Shown in pieces: positions 7,165 to 13,567 of a DNA stretch of 13,567 bases; position 1 is the first letter of the stretch, and the number at the start of each line of letters is the position of its first letter. The position numbers and the translations under genes are program-made. The notes beneath the pieces are model-generated. The model was given only the letters and a program-made list of their open reading frames with translations. It had not been told where the DNA came from and did no database searches. Source of the DNA: an uncultured Prevotella sp. (GTDB lineage: Bacteria; Bacteroidota; Bacteroidia; Bacteroidales; Bacteroidaceae); NCBI GenBank assembly GCA_900319895.1, contig ONQK01000064.1:1-13567 (forward strand), written 5' to 3'.

Positions 7165-8016
7165 ATGATAAGCGTAGAAGAATTAGAGAAAAATCTTATT
7201 GAATTGGCTTTTGCAGAAGACATCGGTGACGGCGACCACACCACACTTTGCTGTATTCCAGAAGATGCAGTCGGAAAGTCAAAACTTCTCATCAAAGAGG
7301 AAGGCGTGCTGGCCGGCATTGAAATAGCCAAGAAAGTGTTTCATGCGTTCGACGAAACGATGCAGGTTGAGGTTCTCATCAACGATGGGGAGGAGGTCGC
7401 TCCTGGCGATGTCGCAATGATTGTTACGGGCAAGGTGCGCTCGTTGTTGCAGACGGAACGGCTGATGCTCAATATCATGCAGCGTATGAGTGGCATAGCA
7501 ACCATGACAAGACGATATGTACAACGTTTGGAAGGCACGAAGACACGGGTGCTGGATACGCGTAAGACGACCCCTGGCATGCGAATTTTAGAGAAGCAGG
7601 CAGTAAAAATCGGCGGAGGTGTCAATCATCGAATCGGTTTGTTTGACATGATTTTGCTGAAAGACAATCATGTTGACTTCTCTGGAGGAATTTCAAATGC
7701 CATCTCCCGCTGTCATCAATACCTGAAAGATAAAGGAAAAAGCCTGAAAATAGAAATCGAGGTCCGCAATTTTGAGGAATTGCAACAGGTGCTAGACCAC
7801 GGAGGCGTGCATCGCATCATGTTGGACAATTTTTCTGTTGAAGATACCCGGAAGGCCGTTGAAATGATTGCCGGAAAGTATGAAACCGAATCTAGTGGCG
7901 GCATTACGATAGAAACCATCCGCGACTATGCGGAATGTGGAGTAGACTTTGTGTCCGTGGGTGCGCTAACGCATTCGGTAAAAGGGCTTGACATGAGTTT
8001 CAAGGCTTGTAAGTAG
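7165..8016 (+). CDS. nadC: Nicotinate-nucleotide pyrophosphorylase (carboxylating), quinolinate phosphoribosyltransferase
   Basis: The enzyme converts quinolinate and PRPP into nicotinate mononucleotide, CO2 and pyrophosphate, the step where de novo NAD synthesis joins the common pathway; it is cytoplasmic. The 283-residue length is normal for the family. Seen: EDIGDGDHTT near the N-terminus (18-27), LLQTERLMLNIMQRMSGIAT (94-113) with R99, DTRKTTPGMR (131-140) with K133 and R140, GGGVNHRIGLFDMILLKDNH (150-169) with H155, R156 and K166, then EIEVRNFEE and LDNFS barrel strands that carry acidic active-site residues, and a final VSVGALTHSVKGLD. These are the substrate-binding residues of type II phosphoribosyltransferases. 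The partner genes nadA and nadB are not in the window. Start: ATG behind an A-rich leader (ATAAATAGAGAAGAGT). It is followed after 65 bases by the M23 peptidase gene, with no terminator in between that I can see. Confidence 0.97.
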   Translation: MISVEELEKNLIELAFAEDIGDGDHTTLCCIPEDAVGKSKLLIKEEGVLAGIEIAKKVFHAFDETMQVEVLINDGEEVAPGDVAMIVTGKVRSLLQTERLMLNIMQRMSGIATMTRRYVQRLEGTKTRVLDTRKTTPGMRILEKQAVKIGGGVNHRIGLFDMILLKDNHVDFSGGISNAISRCHQYLKDKGKSLKIEIEVRNFEELQQVLDHGGVHRIMLDNFSVEDTRKAVEMIAGKYETESSGGITIETIRDYAECGVDFVSVGALTHSVKGLDMSFKACK

Positions 8017-8081
8017 CTCATCACGAACATTTTAAGTCGCTCATCTTAGCATTTTTAGTTAAATTTAGCTCATTATAAACG

Positions 8082-9734
8082 GTGAAAGTCCTTTTTGGCA
8101 TCATTTTGGCACTTCATTCATACATTTTACCAGTGCATTATGAGGTTTCATTGGCTGGTAATTTTGGCGAGCCCCGCCCACATCATTTTCATGGCGGAAT
8201 AGACATTAGGACAAGTGGGGTGGAGGGCAAGCCGATTTATACCATTGGAGATGGTTATGTGTCAAGAGTGTCCGTAGGACTATATGGCTTTGGCAATGCT
8301 GTCTATGTCCATCATCCTGACGGTCGAACCAGTGTCTATTGCCACTTGAAGTCTTTTTCATCAAGGATTAAGAGGGCTGTTCGCCATTGGCAACATCTCC
8401 ACCAGTCTTATCGGGGAGACATGTTTTTTGCACCGACCGACCTTCCCGTGGCCCAAGGGGATTTTATAGCCCTGAGTGGGAATACAGGGCATAGCATGGC
8501 ACCGCACTTGCATCTGGAAATCCATGATTCAAAAACGTGGAACATGCTCGACCCTTTGGAGTTTTTGGGACAATATGTCAGTGACAATACCGCGCCTGTG
8601 GCACACGGGTTGATGGCTTATCCACAAAATGGCAGCGGTAGCTTCTGTGGTAGTGGCAAGCAGCAGAATTTTGCCTTTGCCGCCCAAAGTTTAGCGCATA
8701 AATTCACGGCTTGGGGGCAGGTTGGCTTTGGCATCTGGGCAAATGACTACATGGAAAACTCTTATAATCATTATGGCGTACGTTCCACGCAATTAATGAT
8801 GGATGGAAAGTTGATTTTTGAAAGTAATGTGGATGAGATTCCCATGGAGAAGACCCGGATGGCAGATGCCTGGGGCGACTATGCCCATTTCTTGAGGTCA
8901 AATGTGTGGTACATGAAGTCATTCATTGAACCTGGAGTAAGCCTTCCTGTGTTAAAGTCGGGAAAAAAGTCAGGAATTGTCGATTTCACCGAAGAGCGCG
9001 ACTATCACTTTACCTATGTTTTGACCGATTTTTTCGGCAATAGCGCGAAATATTCTTTTGTCGTGATGGGAAAAAAGGAAAAAATTGAAGGTAAACTTTC
9101 TGTGCAGCCAATGAAAACGCTGTTCTGGAATCGTCCTAATTATTTTGTCCAGAATGGTGCAAGTCTTTTGACACGCTCGGGAGCCCTGTCTAAAAACCTG
9201 ACGATGAAACCGCGGTTTTTGGTCGGAAAATCGTCATTTTTTTCAGATGCTTATCAATTCTATCCCGTCTCCTTCCCTTTGTTTAGTTGGGCAAAACTAG
9301 GGATCAAAGTCAAAAAAGAGGTGAAAAATCCGGAAAAGTTGTATGTAACTTCTCTTGATAAGTCCAACCGTTTTTTCCCAAGCCGATATGAAGAAGGCTG
9401 GGTGTATTGTAGGATCCGCGACTTGGGACTAACTTATACGCTGGCTTATGACGACCTGCCCCCGAGCATCGTTCCAGTGGCATATACCAACTGGACCCAG
9501 ACAAGAAAAATCAAGCTGACGCTACACGATAAGGGCGGCAGCGGCATCAAGTCGGTCAAGGCATTTTTAGACGGCAGGTTTATTTTGCTAGAGCCTCTGG
9601 GGAAGAGTGCCGTCCTGCAATGCGACTTGGGCGAGTCTCCTGTGCCAAGGACAGGTCAAGTGAGAACATTGCGTGTGGTGGCTGTCGATAATTGTGGTAA
9701 TGAAAATGTGTTTGAAACCAAATTAAAATATTAG
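8082..9734 (+). CDS. Exported M23 (LytM-type) metallopeptidase
   Basis: Probable periplasmic zinc endopeptidase of the LytM/lysostaphin class, which cuts peptidoglycan cross-link peptides. The start is GTG at 8082, fixed by an in-frame TAA six bases upstream (8076-8078), with no ATG available before the hydrophobic leader. Residues 1-20 form a short, poor signal peptide. The catalytic domain spans about 22-160: SLAGNFGEPRPHHFHGGID gives zinc ligands H37 and D41, SVYCHLK gives catalytic H88 (Cys sits where Gly or Ala is usual), and GNTGHSMAPHLHLEIHD gives H142 and the zinc ligand H144. All LytM residues are thus present. The remaining 390 residues are not assigned: a probable beta-rich middle region, then an immunoglobulin-like segment near 480-550 (DKGGSGIKSVKAFLDG, VAVDNCGN). 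This long-tailed form is widespread in Bacteroidota. It precedes the C69 gene by 24 bases. Confidence 0.92.
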   Translation: MKVLFGIILALHSYILPVHYEVSLAGNFGEPRPHHFHGGIDIRTSGVEGKPIYTIGDGYVSRVSVGLYGFGNAVYVHHPDGRTSVYCHLKSFSSRIKRAVRHWQHLHQSYRGDMFFAPTDLPVAQGDFIALSGNTGHSMAPHLHLEIHDSKTWNMLDPLEFLGQYVSDNTAPVAHGLMAYPQNGSGSFCGSGKQQNFAFAAQSLAHKFTAWGQVGFGIWANDYMENSYNHYGVRSTQLMMDGKLIFESNVDEIPMEKTRMADAWGDYAHFLRSNVWYMKSFIEPGVSLPVLKSGKKSGIVDFTEERDYHFTYVLTDFFGNSAKYSFVVMGKKEKIEGKLSVQPMKTLFWNRPNYFVQNGASLLTRSGALSKNLTMKPRFLVGKSSFFSDAYQFYPVSFPLFSWAKLGIKVKKEVKNPEKLYVTSLDKSNRFFPSRYEEGWVYCRIRDLGLTYTLAYDDLPPSIVPVAYTNWTQTRKIKLTLHDKGGSGIKSVKAFLDGRFILLEPLGKSAVLQCDLGESPVPRTGQVRTLRVVAVDNCGNENVFETKLKY

Positions 9735-9744
9735 TATAACTTTA
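9711..9744 (+). promoter_or_regulatory. Weak possible promoter before the C69 peptidase gene
   Basis: TTTG at 9711-9714 and TAACTTTA at 9737-9744 resemble the Bacteroidota -33/-7 pair, but the -7 box has one mismatch (A for the final G) and the spacer is 22 bases. It lies partly inside the M23 gene. It could give the C69 and GHL10 genes extra transcription; equally it may be chance in A/T-rich DNA. Confidence 0.2.
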
Positions 9745-9758
9745 AAGCATTAACTCGT

Positions 9759-11399
9759 ATGAAAAAATTATTTTTAGCATTATTCCTCGTTTCTGCCGGA
9801 TATGCCTCTGCCTGCACGAATTTGATCGTGGGCAAGAAAGCCTCGGCAGACGGTTCGGTTATCTGCTCTTACAGTGCAGATTCTTATGGCATGTTTCAGG
9901 GACTTTGTCATTTCCCTGCTGCTAAACATCCGAAAGGTGCCAAGCGAAAGGTGTATGATTGGGATTCCAACAAATTCCTGGGAGAAATACCTGAAGTCCC
10001 TGAAACTTACAACGTTATAGGTAATATCAACGAGTTTCAGTTGACCATCGCGGAAACCACTTATGGCGGACGCGACGAAATGCGCGACTCGACGGGCATG
10101 ATAGACTATGGCTCATTGATCTATATCGCACTTCAACGCTCAAAAACAGCACGCGAGGCCATCAAGGTGATGACCAACTTGGTGGAGACCTATGGCTATT
10201 ATTCAAGTGGTGAGACATTCTCGATTTGCGACCCCAATGAAGCTTGGATCATGGAAATGATGGGGACGGGAGCAGGCAGCAAGGGTGTAGTTTGGGTCGC
10301 AATGCGTATTCCAGACGATGCCATTTGTGCACATGCCAACCAGAGCCGTATCCGCACGTTTGACATGAAGGACAAGGAAAACGTGCTTTATTCTAAAAAT
10401 GTTGTCAAGTATGCACGAAAAATGGGCTGGTTTACGGGAAAGGACAAAGATTTTAACTGGCAGGAGACTTATGCAAAGGCCGACTTTGGAGGCCGCCGCT
10501 TTTGCGACGCGCGCGTGTGGAGTTTCTTCAATCATTTCAGCAATGACATGAACCGTTATTTAGACTGGGCCCTAGGCAAAAAAGCTGATGCAGAACAAAT
10601 GCCGCTTTGGATTGTGCCGAACCGCAAAGTGAGTGTGGAAGACATCGAAAACTGCATGCGCGACCATTACGAAGGTACGCCGTTGAGCTTGGACAAGGAT
10701 ATGGGACAGGGACTGTGGAACATGCCTTATCGTCCGACACCGCTGTCGTTCAAGGTTGAAGGCAAGGAATATTTCAACGAGCGCCCTATTTCAACCCAAC
10801 AGTCTGGATTTGTTTTTGTGAGTCAGATGCGTGCGTGGTTGCCGCGTCAAATCGGCGGCATCCTTTGGTTTGGAAACGATGATGCCAACATGATTGCATT
10901 TACCCCGGTTTACTGTGGTATGACAGAACGCCCTGAGTGTTACAACACGCCAGGAGCCGACGAGTTGAATTTCTCAGACAAGAGCGCTTTCTGGGTATGC
11001 AACTGGGTTAGCAACATGGTGTATCCGCGCTATTCGATGATGTTCCCGTCGTTAAAAGAAGTGCGCGACTCGCTAGACCATTCGTATTTTGCTGCACAGA
11101 AAGCCGTGGAGGACAAGGCGATGGGCATTTACAAAGCGTCGGGCGAAGAAGCTGCACGAAAGTTTTTGAACGATTACAGTTGTGAGAAGGCACAACAGAT
11201 GATTGCCCGTTGGCGTCAACTGGCATATTATTTGATCGTGAAATACAATGACATGACGATTAGGCCTGAGAAAAATGGGCAATTCGTGCGTGACGAGTAT
11301 GGTTTGGGCGCGACTCCAAAACGTCCTGGCTATCCAGAAAACGTAGCTCGTGAATTGGTTCGCCAGACTGGTGATAAATTCTTGAAACCTGCGGAATAA
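9759..11399 (+). CDS. Exported C69-family dipeptidase (Ntn hydrolase)
   Basis: A peptidase of family C69 (PepD type), cysteine N-terminal-nucleophile hydrolases that cleave dipeptides and small peptides. The signal peptide is MKKLFLALFLVSAGYASA, and the next residue is Cys19 in CTNLIVGKKASADGSV, the hallmark start of the mature enzyme. Signal peptidase I cleavage after A-S-A would itself expose the nucleophile. The box before Cys (A-S-A-C) lacks the Leu/Val/Ile expected at -3 of a lipobox, so I do not call it a lipoprotein. Further family blocks: NVIGNINEFQLTIAETTYGG (84-103), DYGSLIYIALQRSKTAREAI (116-135), GYYSSGETFSICDPNEAWIM (146-165) and RIPDDAICAHANQSRI. Residues from about 430 to 546 are a mostly helical tail. 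The protein acts outside the cytoplasm, presumably in the periplasm, on peptides from food or cell wall; the substrate is unknown. The GHL10 gene begins 11 bases after it. Confidence 0.92.
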   Translation: MKKLFLALFLVSAGYASACTNLIVGKKASADGSVICSYSADSYGMFQGLCHFPAAKHPKGAKRKVYDWDSNKFLGEIPEVPETYNVIGNINEFQLTIAETTYGGRDEMRDSTGMIDYGSLIYIALQRSKTAREAIKVMTNLVETYGYYSSGETFSICDPNEAWIMEMMGTGAGSKGVVWVAMRIPDDAICAHANQSRIRTFDMKDKENVLYSKNVVKYARKMGWFTGKDKDFNWQETYAKADFGGRRFCDARVWSFFNHFSNDMNRYLDWALGKKADAEQMPLWIVPNRKVSVEDIENCMRDHYEGTPLSLDKDMGQGLWNMPYRPTPLSFKVEGKEYFNERPISTQQSGFVFVSQMRAWLPRQIGGILWFGNDDANMIAFTPVYCGMTERPECYNTPGADELNFSDKSAFWVCNWVSNMVYPRYSMMFPSLKEVRDSLDHSYFAAQKAVEDKAMGIYKASGEEAARKFLNDYSCEKAQQMIARWRQLAYYLIVKYNDMTIRPEKNGQFVRDEYGLGATPKRPGYPENVARELVRQTGDKFLKPAE

Positions 11400-11410
11400 G
11401 CCTTTTTGTC

Positions 11411-12922
11411 GTGAAAAGAATGAGAAAAAAAACTTTAGCAATCCTCATTTTAACGTTCTTGATGTGTTTTTCGACTGTTCTTGCAGTCGGAAAACCTTCA
11501 AAACGTGAGTTCCGTGGTGCATGGATCCAGTGTGTCAATGGGCAATTCCAGGGAATGTCGACAAATCAAATGCAGCGCACGCTGACCTTCCAGCTTGATG
11601 AACTGGCAAAAGACGGGGTAAATGCCATCATTTTCCAGGTTCGTCCAGAATGCGATGCACTTTATGAAAGCAATTTGGAGCCATGGAGCCGTTTTTTGAC
11701 GGGTAAACAGGGCAAGGCGCCAATCCCCTACTGGGATCCGCTGGCATGGATGGTGGAGCAGTGTCATCGCCGGGGCATGGAACTACATGCGTGGATCAAT
11801 CCTTATCGTGCAAGGACAAAAAACACGAATGAATTGGCCGAAAACCATGTCGCAGAACGCTTTCCAGAGCGTGTCTTTTCCTATGACGGACTGCTGATCC
11901 TCAACCCAGGACTGTCTGAAAACAGAGATTATATTTGCCGGGTCGTAACCGATATACTGCAACGTTACGATGTGGACGGACTGCATATTGACGATTATTT
12001 TTATCCCTATCCGGTTGCAGGACAAACCATTCCAGATGAACGTGAATATCGCCAATATGGCGGAGAAATGACATGTGGAGATTGGCGGCGTCATAATGTG
12101 AATTTGTTTATTCAACAGCTTTCAGAAACCATTCGGCGAATAAAGCCTTGGGTGAAATTCGGCGTTTCTCCGTTTGGCATCTACCGCAACAAAAAGGCCG
12201 ATCCGCAGCGGGGAAGTGCGACGAACGGCTTGCAAAACTACGACGACCTATATGCGGATGTGTTACTCTGGGTCGACAAAGGATGGATTGACTATTGCGT
12301 GCCCCAGCTTTACTGGGAAATAGGGCACAGGGCAGCGGACTACCACACCTTGATACATTGGTGGAACCAGTATGCCGGAAATCGTCCGCTCTTTATAGGC
12401 GAAGATGTTGAACGCACAGTCAGGGCAGCCGACCTGGAGAATCCGTCAAACAATCAAATGGCTGCTAAATACCGACTTCATCAGCAACTGCCCAATGTGC
12501 AGGGAACCGTCTTGTGGTATGCAAAAGCGGTTGTTGACAATATCGGGGGATATGGAACAGCTTTACGGACAAATTATTGGAAAAAACCGGCGCTGCAGCC
12601 GCTTATGCCCTTCATTGATTCAAAGGCACCGAAAAAGCCCGTTAAAGTAAAGCCTGTTTGGACAAGCGACGGGCAAATCCTTTTTTGGCAGAAACCTAAG
12701 TTCAAAGACTGGGGAGATGAAGTCGTGAAATTCGTTGTTTATCGTTTTGAAAAAGGAGAAAAAATAGACTTGGACGACGCTTCAAAAATCGTGACCATAA
12801 CAAATCAAACGATGTACAGGCTGCCAAAAGCAGAGGAAAAGACACAATGCTTCTATGTCGTCACCTCACTCGACAGAATGAGCAACGAAAGCAAAGGGGT
12901 AAAGAAAAAAGTGAAACTGTAG
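11411..12922 (+). CDS. Exported GHL10 (DUF187) glycosyl hydrolase, DigH/YngK-like
   Basis: A TIM-barrel glycosyl hydrolase-like protein of 503 residues. GTG at 11411 and ATG at 11420 are both in frame; ATG gives a cleaner signal peptide (RKKTLAILILTFLMCFSTVLA), apparently cut before VGKPS. No lipobox is evident; the Cys at residue 19 is preceded by F-L-M. The barrel spans about 33-400: FRGAWIQC (34-41), GVNAIIFQVRPECDALY (69-85), WDPLAWMVEQCHRRGMELHA (108-127), WINPYRA, and YDVDGLHIDDYFYPYP (186-201), where the acidic pair D194/D195 is the likely catalytic area. Later blocks are FGVSPFGIYRN and WIDYCVPQLYWE. Residues about 415-503 look like a fibronectin III-type domain. The characterised relative DigH (YddW) of E. 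coli cleaves denuded peptidoglycan glycan strands, so a cell-wall role is likely but unproven. It is the last gene of the run, 12 bases before the terminator. Confidence 0.92.
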   Translation: MKRMRKKTLAILILTFLMCFSTVLAVGKPSKREFRGAWIQCVNGQFQGMSTNQMQRTLTFQLDELAKDGVNAIIFQVRPECDALYESNLEPWSRFLTGKQGKAPIPYWDPLAWMVEQCHRRGMELHAWINPYRARTKNTNELAENHVAERFPERVFSYDGLLILNPGLSENRDYICRVVTDILQRYDVDGLHIDDYFYPYPVAGQTIPDEREYRQYGGEMTCGDWRRHNVNLFIQQLSETIRRIKPWVKFGVSPFGIYRNKKADPQRGSATNGLQNYDDLYADVLLWVDKGWIDYCVPQLYWEIGHRAADYHTLIHWWNQYAGNRPLFIGEDVERTVRAADLENPSNNQMAAKYRLHQQLPNVQGTVLWYAKAVVDNIGGYGTALRTNYWKKPALQPLMPFIDSKAPKKPVKVKPVWTSDGQILFWQKPKFKDWGDEVVKFVVYRFEKGEKIDLDDASKIVTITNQTMYRLPKAEEKTQCFYVVTSLDRMSNESKGVKKKVKL

Positions 12923-12934
12923 AATGAATGCATG

Positions 12935-12978
12935 AAAAACGGGCAACTTCGTCTCACTAAGCAAGTTACCCGTTTTTT
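12935..12978. terminator. Bidirectional intrinsic terminator between convergent genes
   Basis: A hairpin with arms 12935-12949 and 12963-12977 encloses a 13-base loop. The core pairs ACGGG with CCCGT and AACTT with AAGTT, with one interruption at 12944/12968. The plus transcript ends in six U after the stem; the minus transcript ends in five. The interruption is C opposite A on the plus transcript but G opposite U on the minus transcript, so the minus hairpin should be slightly more stable. It closes the GHL10 gene (stop at 12922) and the 145-residue protein gene (stop at 12986). Confidence 0.9.
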
Positions 12979-12985
12979 ATTTTTG

Positions 12986-13423
12986 TTATTTCAACAACCC
13001 TTCCAGAAAACAATCCAGGTCCTTCTCCAAATCTTCCATCAGATTTCCACCGATGATTATCGTCTCGTCATCAATGAGGTGAAGCTCCTCCAAACTCTCC
13101 CGCTCGTCATCTTCGAGCACGAAACTGAAAGGCTTCAAAATGCCCATCTGCTCAATCTCAGCATGCTGACGTTGCAGGTTGCTCCTGAGAAGTTTTGCAG
13201 TCTCTTCATAGAAATCCTCGTCCGTGTTTTCAATCCACTGTTCAACCACACAACGTGTAATCTCGTTTTCATCATCGTCAAAGGCAACCATCTCGCCGCT
13301 ATCTTGTGAAACACGCAGATGGATGTCTGTCATCAGTACATTGTCCTCCGTCTCGGGAAACTTCTGCAAAATCTTCTTGATAAATCGATCAATCTGTTGA
13401 AGGGTTTGTTCTGTTGCTACCAT
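12986..13423 (-). CDS. Acidic 145-residue conserved-looking protein of unknown function
   Basis: I do not recognise a characterised family. The chosen start is ATG at 13423 (MVATEQTLQQIDRFIKKILQ); a longer frame opening at 13507 is rejected because a perfect -7 promoter element lies inside it at 13444-13451. The product is strongly acidic, has no signal peptide, no membrane segment and only two cysteines, so it is probably cytoplasmic. Visible parts: an amphipathic helix (about 5-20), a segment VLMTDIHLRVSQDSGEMVAF (29-48) that looks like beta strands, an acidic stretch DDDENEITRCVVEQWI (49-64), a helical EETAKLLRSNLQRQHAEIEQ region, then FSFVLEDDERESLEELHLID and a Leu/Glu/Asp-rich end DLEKDLDCFLEGLLK. 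Similar short acidic proteins exist in Bacteroidales as far as I recall, without assigned function. It converges on the GHL10 gene, shares its terminator and has its own promoter, so it is an independent unit. Confidence 0.75.
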   Translation of the reverse strand: MVATEQTLQQIDRFIKKILQKFPETEDNVLMTDIHLRVSQDSGEMVAFDDDENEITRCVVEQWIENTDEDFYEETAKLLRSNLQRQHAEIEQMGILKPFSFVLEDDERESLEELHLIDDETIIIGGNLMEDLEKDLDCFLEGLLK

Positions 13424-13443
13424 TTTTAGTATGTTATTTCTTG

Positions 13444-13478
13444 CAAAAGTACAAATTATTTTATCAAATGTAACAAAA
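13444..13478 (-). promoter_or_regulatory. Promoter of the acidic 145-residue protein gene
   Basis: On the minus strand TACTTTTG (13451-13444) matches TAnnTTTG exactly. A TTTTG lies upstream at 13478-13474 with a 22-base spacer, a little long for a -33 partner. The -7 box ends 20 bases before the ATG at 13423, which fits a short leader and fixes the start choice. The flanking DNA is strongly A/T-rich. Confidence 0.65.
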
Positions 13479-13567
13479 TACAATACTTTTTCGTGACTTT
13501 TCAACACTTATTCCCATTTTTTTCGCCATTTCTGCCTTAATTTCCCCTTGTTCCCCCCATCATCCCC
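13479..13567. other. Right-edge intergenic DNA, no gene seen
   Basis: Beyond the promoter of the 145-residue protein gene the plus strand is pyrimidine-rich with several C runs (CCCC, CCCCCC). I see no convincing reading frame, hairpin or promoter; a divergent gene may begin beyond the window. Confidence 0.4.

Noticed and set aside
13424..13507. A 28-residue N-terminal extension of the acidic protein (start at 13507)
   Set aside because: A perfect TAnnTTTG element lies within this stretch, so a transcript from it would not contain the upstream start, and the extra sequence is A/T-rich and unlike the rest of the protein.
1..13567. A hidden defence system, mobile element, CRISPR array, tRNA or rRNA
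   Set aside because: Nearly all bases belong to recognised core genes in familiar order. I saw no repeat array, transposase, integrase, attachment repeat or cloverleaf sequence on either strand.

Overview
The window looks like ordinary chromosomal core sequence from a member of Bacteroidota, most likely Bacteroidales and plausibly Prevotella-like. Three things point there. Promoters have the Bacteroidota -7 element TAnnTTTG, with a TTTG-type -33 element upstream. Starts have no Shine-Dalgarno sequence and sit behind A/T-rich leaders. The gene order mutS2 / ileS / DksA-like / lspA / DUF4296 lipoprotein, the 1140-residue IleRS2-type synthetase and the 208-residue LspA are all familiar from this group. 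The genus is inferred from style and could not be confirmed by a search.

Layout. Positions 1-1500 (minus strand) hold the N-terminal 500 codons of mutS2, cut by the window edge. A 177-base divergent region (1501-1677) carries one -7 element for each direction. Positions 1678-7028 (plus) form a tight run: ileS, a DksA/TraR-like gene, lspA and a DUF4296 lipoprotein, with gaps of about 6, 23 and 18 bases. After a 136-base spacer comes nadC (7165-8016). Then follow three exported proteins with gaps of 65, 24 and 11 bases: an M23 (LytM-type) metallopeptidase, a C69 dipeptidase and a GHL10 (DigH/YngK-like) glycosyl hydrolase. A hairpin at 12935-12978 can terminate transcription from both sides. The last gene, on the minus strand (12986-13423), encodes an acidic 145-residue protein that I do not recognise by function.

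How the genes may work together. The ileS group mixes translation (IleRS), a possible RNA polymerase-binding regulator and lipoprotein maturation; the DUF4296 protein, a likely LspA substrate, is encoded directly behind lspA. The M23-C69-GHL10 set can be read as envelope or peptidoglycan processing, with one enzyme each for peptide cross-links, small peptides and glycan strands. That reading is inference from family and neighbourhood.

I found no tRNA, rRNA, CRISPR, insertion sequence, phage or defence genes, and no clear undescribed system. The most notable point is the altered HIGH motif in IleRS (G-I-H-H at residues 57-60), the arrangement that has been linked to extreme mupirocin resistance in IleRS2 enzymes. 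Also worth a look are a possibly leaderless mutS2 mRNA, a cysteine-free DksA-family protein, and the exported peptidase/glycosidase cluster.
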